31,033 nucleotides of DNA from Mansonella perstans (Eukaryota > Nematoda > Chromadorea > Rhabditida > Onchocercidae): positions 1 through 31,033 of the forward strand of contig JBAMDO010000377.1 in NCBI GenBank assembly GCA_037074765.1. Direction: 5' to 3'. The notes under the pieces were generated by a model. It was not told the origin of the DNA. It searched no databases and saw only the letters and a list, made by a program, of their open reading frames with translations. Both the position numbers and the translations under genes were made by a program. This document shows positions 1-12,100 of this stretch, in pieces (the first letter of the stretch is position 1; each line of letters starts with the position of its first letter).

Positions 1-1174
1 GAAACAGACAAGGTAACACAAATATATCATCAAAGCAACATAAATAAAATCATTTATAAAAATTTTTAAAACTATACACAATTTTTGAACCTAATTATTG
101 CATAAATAATTTTTGTAATGATTAAAAAAATATTCAAATAATAATTTTCAACTAAAATTTTTCCAAAAAAAAATTTAAAATTTAACTTTTGCTGTCATTC
201 ATTCATTCATTCATTCAGTCTTCCCTCTCTCTCTATATATATTCACAAATCATTGTCGAGAAAAAAAAAATTTAATTAAAAGAAAATTTCGCTACTGCTA
301 ATAGCCAACAGGTGACATTTATTTCTTTCAACTAGTTAATTAAAATTTTGTTTACTACGATAGGAACGATTTGATTGAGAGAAAGAGAATTATCACAATT
401 TGTTAATGATGAAATTTCTTTTTCATTTTTTTCTTCTCCACTTCTCTTCCTTCTCTTCCGCTTCCTTTTTCTCCTTCGAAACTTTTCCGCTCTCTCAATC
501 ACTGCGTTCATAACCTATGACCTATTATTAATACTAGATTATTTATAAGTGAAATGCATAAAAATCTGCCTCTTCATTACACCCTTGTTATTATATTACT
601 GATTCTAATGCAATTAACTAAAATAATTAGTTTGATTAATTAATAAGTGTTTTGTAGTGTTTTCAATAATTATACTAATTTTAATTACCACCATTAATCA
701 GCATTAAATGATTTTAATCATTTAAAAGTGATGGAAAAAAAATACTTAGCAATATTTATAGTTTAACACTTTTTCATAGAACTTGAAAAACAAATTAATC
801 AATTTTAATTTCAAACATTTCCGAGCCATTTTTCATTCCAAACTTTTCTCACTCACACAATGTATTTGTTAAATTTTTAAATTGGAATACTAATGTCTCA
901 AAAAAAAAACCATTTTTCTTCCATTCCTATTCAAATTTTAATTTAATTTAAATATTAATCAAAATTTGAATATTTGAGTATTAAACATTTGATTAATTCC
1001 TTTCCTTTACCATTAAATTGTCAAAATTTTAATTTAATTGAAATGATAAAGATAGTAATAAAATACGTAAATAGGCTTTTCCATTTCTATTAAATTTTCA
1101 AAACTGTCAATTTAATTAAAATCAGAGAACTAATAATATGCCTGAGGCAGTTCTTACATGTAAATATCAATTTA

Positions 1175-1300
1175 ATGCAAATAATAACAATAATAATAAT
1201 AGTGATAACAATAAAAATAATAATAATAATAATAACAATGATAATAATAACAGTAGTTATAATAATAATATTGATAATAATAATAACAATCAAAGTATTT
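1175..1300. repeat. AAT/AAC triplet-rich tract
   Basis: Imperfect AAT repeats with AAC and GAT variants. Ile/Thr-only frames on both strands are shadows of the repeat. Confidence 0.85.
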
Positions 1301-1819
1301 TTTATTAAATATAATAAACATTTTCATTCATCCATTTCTACAAACTGTTCAGAATTTTAATTTAATCTAATTAATAATCTGGAATGATTGGTACTAAATG
1401 TCTGAAATAAGTTTGAACAATCTCTCTCAACAAGTCATTCGATGATGCATTCGAAATTTTTATGTAAAACAAAATTATGCAAATATTTGACAAGTAATTT
1501 GGCTGGCATCGTTTCAATGATCAAATATTGTCACAGTTGTTAATTGTCGTCATAAATTTTCTCTGTAATAGTTAGTCTCTAGTTTCCTGATTATTTTTTA
1601 ATTCTTTCTTTCCAAAGAAAAAAAGGAAAATTAATTTGAATAATTTTAAATTTCTATAATTTGATATTATCAGTTGATCTGTTGCGTTCACATTCTAATT
1701 TTGAATCATTGTAAAAATTTCTGTGATTTAAATGTATCTATTCTGATCTGAATTTGGTCTAATATGTTACAGTTTCCCTTTCTTTTTTTTCAACTTGCAA
1801 AATTATTATTACATAATTT

Positions 1820-2040
1820 TTAAATTAAGTTTCTAAGTTAGTATTGGGTAGTTTTTCAGTTAAGTTTTTAAATTAATATTAGATAACTTTTAAATTAGTA
1901 TTAGGTAATTCTCAAATTAAGTTTTTAAATTAATATTAGGTAGTTTTTAAATTAAATTTTGAATTATCTTTAAGTAATTTTTAAATTGAACTTTTAAATT
2001 AGTTTTAAGTAGTTTTTAAATTAGATTTTTAAATCAAGTT
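1820..2040. repeat. Degenerate AT-rich minisatellite
   Basis: Repeated variants of TTTTTAAATTAATATTAGGTA over about 220 bp, with unit spacing irregular because of drift. Confidence 0.75.
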
Positions 2041-2385
2041 CTTTTTGCGACTTATTGCAGTAAAATATGACATTTAATTAGGTTGGGAATTTTTGCGCCT
2101 TTTAACCTCCAAATATATGATTCGTTCATTACATTTTTGTATTCATATAACTTACATAACTAACTCATAATAATATACCAATTGCGCTTCTCTGAGATTA
2201 ATTACGGAAATTGAATCCTCAGAAATTGAACAGGAGAAAAATAACCGAGAAAAGATTTGTTAGTGATAAAAGCGTAACGGTTATTTTTTAAATTTCAAAA
2301 ATTTGCAAAATAAATTAATAAGATAGGCAAAAGACGCCATGCGCAAATGTCAATGCATATTTTATTTATTTAAATTGATGGAAAT

Positions 2386-2413
2386 AAAAAAAAAAAAAAA
2401 AAAAAAAAAAAAA
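2386..2413. repeat. Poly-A tract (28 A)
   Basis: Uninterrupted A run in the upstream region. Similar runs: 5771-5791 (21 A, with GCATG on both sides), 12070-12099 (30 A), 14463-14486 (24 T), 18406-18425 (20 A). Confidence 0.95.
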
Positions 2414-2689
2414 CAATAGAAAATATTAGTGAAATTTATCGGAAATACAGCGAAAAATTTTACCTTGAAAATTAAATTTCAAATTAATGCATAGAATATT
2501 CATAGAACGTATTGAAAAAAAAAACAAAAATAACCAAAAGAGGAAGAGGAGAGAGGAAGGAAGAGGTGAGTGAGAGAAAGAATTGTTGTAACATCGTGGA
2601 ATTTCTATCGTGGAATTCCTTCATCATTTTAACCGAAGTAACGCTAAAGAAGTGACAGTGGTACGTAAGGACACAAACACTACATAAAC

Positions 2690-2862
2690 ACTACACACAC
2701 ACACATACACACACACATACACACACACACACAGACACATACACACACATACATTTACACCTATATAAAGACAACATACATACACACACATACATTTACA
2801 CCTATATAAAGACAACATACATACACACACATACAAACATACATTAACGTATACATACACAT
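2690..2862. repeat. CA-rich microsatellite with duplicated 41-bp unit
   Basis: (CA)n and (CATA)n tracts. A unit containing ACATTTACACCTATATAAAG occurs twice in tandem (around 2743-2783 and 2784-2824). Confidence 0.9.
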
Positions 2863-3243
2863 AAATTCAAACAGACTGATCATTTAAAAATAAAGTTGGA
2901 TAAACGAGCGAGTTTTGCTGGAAGACAAATTAAAAATTTGATTAATGTCACAAAAAGTAAACGCGTGAATGGCGTTGACAAGACAGGCACTATTGCGCAC
3001 TATGACAGTGTCAGTGCGTGTGTACGTACAATTGCCAATACTCATTCATCCGTTCTTTCATTCATTCAACAATGTGATTGTAATGGTGACAAAGGAACAC
3101 TTTTAATTTAATTTTCACTACCATTTCACTCAACAACAAAATAACACTGAGGTTAAAAGTACAAGACAGAAATAATAATATATATTTCTTTAAAGTCTAA
3201 TTAAGTTCTTTAAATGATCGAAAGAAAGAAAGGACAAAGGGAA

Positions 3244-3246
<3 letters not shown>

Positions 3247-3274
<28 letters not shown>
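3247..3274. repeat. GA dinucleotide repeat
   Basis: Fourteen GA units. Other purine-rich GA runs occur at about 4305-4340 and 4602-4634, and a CT run at about 4731-4754. Confidence 0.92.
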
Positions 3275-3276
<2 letters not shown>

Positions 3277-5313
3277 CATGTATATCTCAATTAATTACTT
3301 AAATTATTCAACTAATTACTTGAAATGTTCATTAATTACTCTTTTTCTTTTTTTCTTTTATTTTGCTCATTTCAGGGGAAAGAGAGGAGGAGAGAAAGAG
3401 ATATATATATATATATATGTAAACATGTTTATCTCAATTAATTATTTGAAATATTCAATTAATGACCTAGAACTTACCCACTAATTACTTTCTTTTTTTT
3501 CTTATTTACTTTCCTTTTTATGCTATGTCAGCAAAAGGAGAAACAAATGACAATTAAATGTATGTGTGTGTGCTGTGCTCGTTATTTGTTGGGTATAAAA
3601 ATTCCAAATATTAAAAATATGATTTTAAATGCATATTTGATAATAATTGTAAAAGTTATTTGCATGTGCAAAAGATAGAATAGCAAAGAAACGAGCAAAC
3701 ATTTAATTTTCTATTCTAAAAAAGTAAAATTAAAAGAAATTAATTAATTATCTAACTTTTACTTTTATTGTCATTATTTTCTCATTGTTGCTGTGAAATT
3801 AATTAATTAATTAATTGAATAAACATGTATACGTAAACAAAATATGCCAAATAATCTATGATTTTGTTTTTTTTAAATTCATACCTTTTCATGGCTAATT
3901 TTGCTGAATTATAAATATTCATTTAAATTGAATGTTAAAATGTTAAAAGAAAATTTTTCCATGCGAATTTAAAGTCACATTTTTTTTTTTTTTTTGGTGA
4001 CAATCTTTCTGGTTTCTGTGACCCATTTTGCGACAGTGTTGAATTATTCAAAAATTTTGTCGCATCGATTTTTTTTGCTAGGGATAAAGTTTGAATTTTA
4101 AATTTGTCATATGTGTTTTTTTTTTTTTTACTTAGGGGGATAATTCTTAAACAATCTAACAATCTTAATAATTAAATTAATCTTGATAATTATCTTGATG
4201 ATAATTTAATTATCACTCATAATTAAATGAATATGAAAAATTTCATTTCATCATGTATTACTTAACTTTACAGGTTAGATAATCATGAGAGAATAAAAAG
4301 TTCAAAAGAGAGAGAGAAAAAAAAGAGACAAAGAGAGAGATTTGAATGCAAAAGATGATATTTCATATTACTGAGATTGAAATGTTAATTTTGTTAAAAT
4401 TTAAATTCGAATAAACTTAAATATGCAAAAATTTAAAAGACACAAATATTTCGTATCAAAATCAAACAATGCCTTTTCTTCTTTTTTTTTGAATTTTATT
4501 CATAAATTTAAATTATTAATTAATTAACAGTAGAAGTAAAGTTGTGGATGAATTTTTCCGATTACTTTTTTTCTCTTCCATTTAATCAATTATTATTTAG
4601 AAAGAGAGAGAGAAAGCGAGAGAGAGAGAGAGATGAAAACAAAAAAAAACAAAAATTGGAAACAAATTTACTTATATGAAAAAAAAATTTTCTCCATTTT
4701 TTATCATTGAGAAAAAATCAATTTTTTTTTTCTCTCTCTCCCCCTCTCTCTCTTTAAAATTCTACTATTTGTTTAAAATTTTCTTTGACGAGAAAAAAAT
4801 TTTTCATGAAAATTTCTTTTTTTCCGTTTTCAAATTATAAATCATTGCTTTATCAGTTTTTAGCATCATTCGAAACACTTTTGATACATGGACGGACATT
4901 TATCGTTCTCATAGAATTCTTCTTTTTTTTTTTTTCTTTTTGTTTTTACGTTTAAATCAATTATTTAACCAGATAACTGTTATTTGATAAAAACAAACAT
5001 TGTTCCACATAATTCGTTTATTTGACAGAATAACTATTCCATGCCATTTCCTTTCAAATATTTTTCTTCCAGCTAAGTAAATATTTGTTTAAATTTGAAA
5101 AGCAATTTAATAGTTTTACGATTTTATAATTGAATCATTTAAAAGTTACATTTTTTTTCTTTCATTTCTTTGTAATTGCTAAATTTTTTTTTCTCTTTAA
5201 ATTGTTCAATCCATTTTGTAACTACTTATTGATAATGATAAAATGGATGAGTCATTTGTGAAATAATTTTGCAAAAAGTTTTGCGAAAAGTCTAAATGTC
5301 AAATATTTAATTC

Positions 5314-5620
5314 CTAAAGTGTTGCATATGTGTATGTGTGTGTATGTATATGTATGTGTGTGTATATATATGTAAACTTCTTATGTATATATGTGTATGT
5401 GTATGTGTATATTTGCATGTATGTGTATGTGTGTATGTATATGTACTGTATGTGTGTTTGTGCGTGTACCCATATATAATGTTTGTATATGTGCGTATGT
5501 GTATGTATGTGTACGTGTGTATGTGTATGTGTATATGTATATATATATATATGTATGTATATGTATGTGAATGTATGTGTACGTGTATGTATGAGTATGT
5601 GTGTATGTATGTCTGTGTAA
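5314..5620. repeat. TG/TATG microsatellite
   Basis: About 300 bp of alternating purine-pyrimidine TG, TATG and TA runs. The long open frames on both strands here are repeat artefacts. Confidence 0.92.
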
Positions 5621-5936
5621 AACAACTGCACCATTTGTTGCTTTTGCTATTTGCTATTTAAAGGTGATGTTTTTTTTTTCCTGCTTTTGCAAAAATTATT
5701 TCAATCTTTAACAAACCATTACTAATTTAATTCCTTGGCTCATTTATTGCATTGCTTTATGCAAGCATGCAAAAAAAAAAAAAAAAAAAAAGCATGGCTA
5801 AAAGAAATGAGCCTAGAAATTGGTAGCCAAACAAACTTCATCATGTATAAACTGCTAAAGGCAATATTTTTTTCACTCTATTATATGTGTGTAACAGTTT
5901 TTGACTGAATAAAAGATAAACGGAATTATCCATCTA

Positions 5937-6000
5937 CCTATCTATCTATCTATCTATCTATCTATTCATCCATTCATTCATCCATCCATCTATCCTTCTA
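5937..6000. repeat. CTAT/CATT/CATC tetranucleotide repeat
   Basis: Seven or so CTAT units followed by CATT and CATC variants. Confidence 0.9.
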
Positions 6001-6274
6001 TTCTACTTTTTAAAGATGTTTAATTAGGGTGAGAAATATTGAGTGAGTGATTTTTTTCATAAGCTTTTTTTTTTTTTTTGGCCAAAGTTATTGAGTCTAA
6101 GAAAAATTTCATCTTTAATTAATAACAAATTTGAAATCAACAAAAACGCTAGCAAAAATGTACGATAACTTTCCATATCGATGTAAAAATTGATGAACAT
6201 TGGTTTTATCCGGTTTCTTTAAAATAATAATGATCGAAATATTGCCGGATACATGAGATATGAACAATAACAGA

Positions 6275-6477
6275 ACATTCTTCCTCCTCCTCCTTCTTCT
6301 TCTTCTTCTTCTTCTTCTCTTCTTCTCTTCTTCTTTTCCTTTTTCTTCTTCACCTTCTTCTCCTCTTCTTCTTTCATCTTCTTTCTTCTTCTTCTTCTTC
6401 TACTTCTTCTCTTCCTTTTCCTCTTCTCTTTTCTTTTCTTTTTCTGTTCTTTCTTCTTCTTCTTCTTCTTCTTCTGG
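6275..6477. repeat. Long CT/CTT polypyrimidine tract
   Basis: About 200 bp almost free of purines on the + strand, largely CTT repeats with CT and TTCC variants. The apparent open frame in it (Leu/Ser/Phe only) is low-complexity, not a gene. Confidence 0.92.
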
Positions 6478-6790
6478 AGAAGACTCCGTTATCTTTGAAT
6501 GATACTAAATTTCAGAAAGATAAGATATCCATTAAAATAGATGATGCCTTGCAGATACGAAGATAAATGAACCTGTCCAGTTATATTTATCACCAGATGA
6601 CATCCTTTTCATTTTATTTATATCACCATTATCACTCTCGAAAATTTTCGATCTTTGAAAAAGTGAAATTTATTGAAATTTCAATGAAATATGAAGTAGT
6701 TTTAAAAATTCATATTCTTGTAGTCTTAATTTGATGTCAAGAAAAATTTATGCAATGATATATTTGTTAACATTAACAATCATATCGATC

Positions 6791-7017
6791 AAAGCTAGGA
6801 GATTTAAATTAGTATGAATGAATGGATGATCTAGAATGTTCTCTGATAATGTTACACGCATACGATCACGTAGCTCTGATAATGTTACACTGATACGATC
6901 ACGTAGAAGTCTAACTTAAAATGAACCAATTAAAGCTAGAAGATTTAAAGTAGTATGAATGAATGGATGATCTAAAATGTTCTCTGATAATGTTACACGC
7001 ATACGACCACATAGAAG
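6791..7017. repeat. Compound tandem repeat upstream of the gene (141-bp period, nested 33-bp unit)
   Basis: A 50-bp block (6791-6840) recurs at 6932-6981 with few changes. A 33-bp unit beginning CTCTGATAATGTTACAC occurs at 6841-6873, 6874-6906 and 6982-7014. The first copies contain TACGATCACGTA, with complementary TACG/CGTA ends. Ends about 1 kb before the first recognised exon. Confidence 0.92.
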
Positions 7018-7228
7018 TCTAACTTACAATGATTACCAGTAATAATACGACAGAAAGACATATATATATATATTGCTCATTGATTTTATACCATTTAGAA
7101 TTGAAATGCAGAAAAATTATCCCCTTCAGATAATTAAAAGCAATAGAATACTCAACTTATGTTCAGTGCTTTGTGTATCTAAAGCTAATGTATGTTTAAT
7201 ACAAATTTTTTTTTTTCAATACCTTGAT

Positions 7229-7301
7229 ATATTTGATACGTACGCCAAATACATATGTTTAATACATAGATATTTGATACGTACGCCTAATATACATGTT
7301 T
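7229..7301. repeat. 41-bp tandem duplication
   Basis: Two copies of a 32-bp block containing TTTGATACGTACGCC at 7229-7260 and 7270-7301, about 0.7 kb upstream of the first exon. Confidence 0.9.
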
Positions 7302-7990
7302 GACAAATATGTCTGACGTAGTCAGGTGTATATATGAATGAACACTCAAGTATTCCTATCTGATTCTGACGTCTAATATCTTTTTTTTTCGTCCTTTCTC
7401 TCTCTCTCTCTCTTCACTTCTTTCCCGCTTCATTCTATCTCTTTGTCACTCTCTTCAGTTTCTTCTAATTAATAACATTGTTTGCTCAGTCTACTTTATT
7501 ACTGTTTTTTTTAATGGACCGTCTACTGCTTGTTAAAATCTGACTCTTTTACGGTAAGTTATAAATGAGCCAACTTTTATTCTTACTAATTTACGATTCT
7601 CAATCGTACTGATTTACGACTTTTGCTCTTTTACCAATTTACGACATCATATTTTTTTTAAATTTCTACATTCAGTTCAAGTTTAAAGCTAGATCAAAGA
7701 TCATAATGAGAACTTTTATGTGTAATCTTTATTCGTTACGTATGCTGCAGTCATCTATCCGCGTTTGCATTGTTATATTTTTGTTACTGGAAGAATTCTT
7801 TTCACTATTGAACTGTTTAATGTAAGAATGTCTTAGATACTCAAGTATATATATATATATGTATGTAAAATTCAATAAGTATTTTTATAAATGTATTAAT
7901 TTGCATAGCTTCAGGATATTCCGTACACTTTACAATTTGTTATTGCTAAAATGAACTGTAATAGGATCAGCATACAGGTATAATTTCCAG

Positions 7991-8046
7991 GTTGGCGTTA
8001 TTTTCTTCTGGAACTTAAAAGGGATGTTAGCAGCACGAACACAGTG
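7991..8046 (+). promoter_or_regulatory. Putative 5' UTR after a splice or trans-splice acceptor
   Basis: TAATTTCCAG at 7981-7990 is a good nematode acceptor 56 bp before the ATG, so the mRNA may begin here after spliced-leader addition or continue from an upstream exon. The stretch contains a 7-codon upstream ORF at 8024-8047. The main frame is also open back to the acceptor, so this could be coding. Confidence 0.45.
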
Positions 8047-8110
8047 ATGACAACAACATATTCAATACATCCTCCGGGGGCAACATTATCAAGGGGATTT
8101 CTGCCTCATC

Positions 8111-8142
<32 letters not shown>

Positions 8143-8528
8143 TCTTATTCACCGCATCAGCAACATCGGCGTCACCAGGCGTCATCCCTCGATTCCATTC
8201 GCACTACCGCCTCGATTATATCACCCTCATCTTTACAGCGTATTGTTAACGGTATTGACGATACTGCTAATACCGCAACTGCAGCTACCGCTATCGGTAT
8301 TATTCCACCACCACCGCCACCACCACCGCCACCACCACCGCCACCACCGCCACCACCACCACCACCACCACTTCCGTTCGATACTATTGCTGTACCAAAT
8401 CCTGCTATTGCTGCCCTGAACGGTACAATGTGTAGGCCATCATCATCAGAGTGCGGTGGTTCATCATCAGGCCTTGGTGGTATGACTAAAACCGATATTA
8501 TATCATCCGACGAATCATCATTAGCCAG
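8047..8528 (+). CDS. FNDC3: Exon 1: His- and Pro-rich disordered N-terminus
   Basis: Encodes residues 1-160 plus two bases. The ATG at 8047 has G at -3. It carries 12 His (residues 21-32), 22 consecutive Pro (87-108), and Ser/Gly-rich stretches; this is typical of disordered protein. The end at 8528 (CCAG|GTTCTT) is a weak donor, chosen because it alone among those checked gives the phase needed by exon 2 (…SSLA-S-DAPPV). The better-looking GTATGA donor at 8480 is out of phase. The frame stays open upstream to the acceptor at 7990, so the true start could lie in an earlier exon. Confidence 0.75.
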
Positions 8529-11500
8529 GTTCTTTCAATTTCATCTTCCCTGCTTAAAAATTTATACATTCTTGTTTCTTAGAATGCTAACAAGACCGGT
8601 TTGATATTGGCGATACTTATATTTAATGAAGTAAGCTATATCCTGTGTCATTAATTTACATATTTCGTAGTATCGGATTACGGCTCAGCTAGAATTGATA
8701 TGGATTAGATTTTTTTTGCAACATTTTACGTGTTATTTTCAATTCTTTGAAATCAGTTGCAATTTCCAAAAAGAAGATATTGCAAATTTTGTTCTAAAAA
8801 TTTTAGTGGATTTTAAATTCGAAAATTTTTTCGCCTGGCTCAGTAATGAAATTAATTTTCAACTTATATCCAAAATTGCAAGTAGAACAAAGCATTTTTG
8901 TTATTTGTTAAATTTTTTAGACTAAATCATTGAGATTAAATTATCTGTCCAAAAACAAAATGAATTCAGCTTTTATGCTAGGACGAAAATTAGAAAAAAG
9001 CATGTAAGCTTAGTGAGCATAGATTTTAACTTTTTTTTTTTTATCAGCTTCACATTTTACCACAAATGATATATATCCTTGCTATCAGGCTTTTTTGAAA
9101 TCCTGCGTGTTGAACATTGTCTGAAACTGATGAATGTTTCGGCGTTTTGCAATTACTTATCTTTTTTTTTTACTATTTTCTACTTTTCTTTAGTAATTTA
9201 TTAATTATACAAGACATAAATGAAATTTTTTTTTTGTCATAATATTTAAACAAATTCTAAATTCGTTAGAAAATTTTGTGTAGCTAATTGATATTAGCTA
9301 GTCTTGTGTTATGCTAATGTTGTTCCTAATTTATGGTATCTAGCCGGGCCAGCTGGAATTATAATGGAAGGAGTTATGGAAGTATATTGTGACTTTTTTT
9401 TTTTTTATAATAAATCAATTTTATGTCAAATCATTTGCATGTTTTGTTTGGTAAACGATTGTCGCTTCTTAATGGATCCGAAGTTTTTCTTTATTTTGCA
9501 AGATTTTAACTAAAGCTGTTAAAACTTCTGAAATTTTTGAGAGCACCACTTAGTGCGGACACTCTACTAACATTAAAAGATGATGTTAAGCAGATGTTGA
9601 GCAAAGGAACAGGATGAACAGGATCAGTGTGATAATTTAATAAAGCAATCGTTTGGAGCAAAGTTTCGATTTTATTACGGTACAGGCATTAAAATCCCTC
9701 TAATATAGTTATGAAACTACAATATAAAATTTAAGTAGTTTAATTTAATGTTGATGTTTTAGTTAATTAGGCATCATTTCATATTTGATTGCATCTGTGA
9801 TTTGCGGCAATTAGTTTTTCGTAATAAATTTTATAAGCTTTATGACAGGAAAAATTCCCAGAGGAAGTCTGGCAATACTTAATTTTAATCCCTAGACACC
9901 ATTCTTAACTCTTCTTTAAATTATTCGAAAAAAAAGAAAGGTAAATTAGATAATAATTAACACTATCAATAATATTTGTGAAATTCGAACATTGCATAAT
10001 TCGATTATAAAAGAGGAAACAAACAATTTATCGTTGCATAGAATATTTTTTCAGTGTTTTTTGAATATGTAAATTTTTGATTGCATATTATTTAATTTGA
10101 TCCATGAATAGCTGAATTTAAATTAGGCGACAAAATCTTTGATAATTATTTGATTATTTTTAAAGTGAAAAAAATTAATTAGACAAAAAATACCTTGTTA
10201 GGAATGCAATAAGCCTGGTAACATCCAAAGCTAAAGCCATATAGTTATTGTATACCTTGATTAGGTAACTTCTAAGCCCAGCATTATAATAAAACATCCT
10301 GAGAAGGAATATTTTGTTCATTTTTAATAAATATAACTGTTTTTATTTCTTAGTAATATTATAATACAAAACTATTTATTGCAATTACTTTCTGATTATA
10401 TATATATATATCTTTTTGGTTTACATTTTAAATTAAATTAATTGAAAATTTTTTAAAAAAATTTCATCAATTGATACAACAACAGCTCTTCTGTAATATA
10501 GACAATTCTTTTTTTTTTTTTTATACACTTTGGACTATTTTTCCATCTTTTCGCATTCTCTGTGCTTTTTCCCAAAAATTCTTTCCCAAAATTGATTCAT
10601 CAATATTTTGCAAAAATGTTTGGGAACGAAATTTATATTTGTTCAAAAAGAGGAATGAAAAGAAGTAGCGCAGAAAACAATTGTACTATAAGAGCTATAC
10701 ACACAGGTTATATTTTCTTCAATAACTTTCAAATTTGGTAATAGTTTATATCAAATAGAAAGAGAGGGAGAGAGAGAGAGAAAAAAAAAACGATTTAAGA
10801 TTAATATTAAATTTATTAATCCATTATCTCTAATTTAATTGAATTTTTTTTTTTAAATTAAAAACAATTGAAAAAATCCTTCAAAAAAAAATCAAGAATC
10901 ATATTTAAAAAAAAATGTGAAAATATTTCTGTTGCTTTCTTTTTCTCTTATTCATTAAAGGATTGTTGTTTGGATGTTTGCAAAAAATTTTTGACATATT
11001 TAATCTTGAAAAAAAAAAGAATGAATAATAAGAAAGACACCCAAAACAATACCTATATTATGTGAAGAAATTTTTTGTTAGCATTATTAATTGGTGAAAA
11101 TTAATGAGACAGAAAAATCTCATGCAGGAGTTTTTATTTGTAATTTTCAAGAAATTTTATTTAATTTTTATTTAAGAATTTTTTTTTTTAGGTAGTATTG
11201 CGGCGATTTCATTTTTTTTTTTACTTAATTTTTTTGATACTTAATACTTAATATAATACTTATTTTCTGAATCTATTATTTAAAGCTTTTCAAAATATGC
11301 TACCATTGCAGTGTTATATGATGATGAATGATTTAATTGTTATTTTCAATAGTGATCTATAATTTTCCTGTACGGTAACCTTTTTCCACAACCTTCCAGT
11401 CATTTCTTTCTCTAAATGTATATGCCTCATCGATAAGAACAATAAGCATAGAGTTGCTGTAGCTAAGATGCATTTTTTTTTACAAATATTTTCAACCCAC

Positions 11501-12067
11501 ACAGGTATTTACTAATCAGATTTATAGTTTCCGATTTTAATTTGCAACGCAAGAATACGGGATAAAAAATTTCTAGCAATTTTGTAATAAATGAAATGGT
11601 AAGGATTCAAATTGCAGAAAGAATTTAATTTATTGATTTTTAAAAAGGGGATGATGAAATTATCAAAATAAATAAATTTGGAAAAAATGTGAATAGGATG
11701 TAAGTAATTTTCTGCGATATCACCACTATTAATCATATTATTTATATGGTCTATTGAATTTTCAGGTTATGTAAAAAGTTAGCAAGCCAAAACAACCAAA
11801 TACCAAATATTTATTCAAAAGAAATATAATTAAACTTTGAGTAGTATAGGAAGGTAGACAAAAGAAAAGAAAATCAGAAAAAAAATAGCAAAATGTAAGT
11901 TAGGCAGAAAAAAAAGGAGTTTAAAATGCCTTGTGCTATAGGGAAAGAAAGAGGTGGAAGGAAATTTCAAAATATCAAAATTAAAAAATTCCAGCAATCA
12001 TTAAAAAATTTTGTGTTGCCTTAAGAAGCAAGAATAGTATGTATGTAATGTATGTATTGTTTAACAT

Positions 12068-12100
<33 letters not shown>

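Larger units (their letters stand above)
1..7980. other. Upstream region without a supportable gene
   Basis: AT-rich DNA dominated by homopolymers and microsatellites. Open frames are short and either low-complexity or lack splice support. The least repetitive part, about 2880-3110, has a 71-codon frame opening with TTG, resembling no family I know. It may hold the promoter or upstream non-coding exons of the FNDC3 gene, or be plain intergenic DNA. Confidence 0.6.

Noticed and set aside
2896..3111. 71-codon frame with mixed composition
   Set aside because: Opens with TTG rather than ATG, has no clear splice sites or recognisable family, and is short enough to be chance.
5314..5661. Long open frames on both strands
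   Set aside because: Both are translations of the TG/TATG microsatellite.
6260..6502. Leu/Ser/Phe-rich open frame resembling a membrane protein
   Set aside because: It is the CTT/CT tract read in frame; no non-repetitive coding sequence.
6841..7014. CRISPR-like repeat array
   Set aside because: Two of the three 33-bp units abut with no spacer and the genome is eukaryotic; it is an ordinary tandem duplication.
7840..7870. TA-rich run as a TATA box for the gene
   Set aside because: It is a TATATA microsatellite; such runs are common here and no start-site evidence is available.
8480..8481. Better-looking donor GTATGA in exon 1
   Set aside because: It leaves one base of a codon, while exon 2 needs two; joining would shift the frame.
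9302..9390. Protein-like stretch (VVPNLWYLAGPAGIIMEGVM) in intron 1 as a missed exon
   Set aside because: In the phase required between exons 1 and 2 it meets TAA within five codons, and inner acceptors give no matching donor. No family resemblance.
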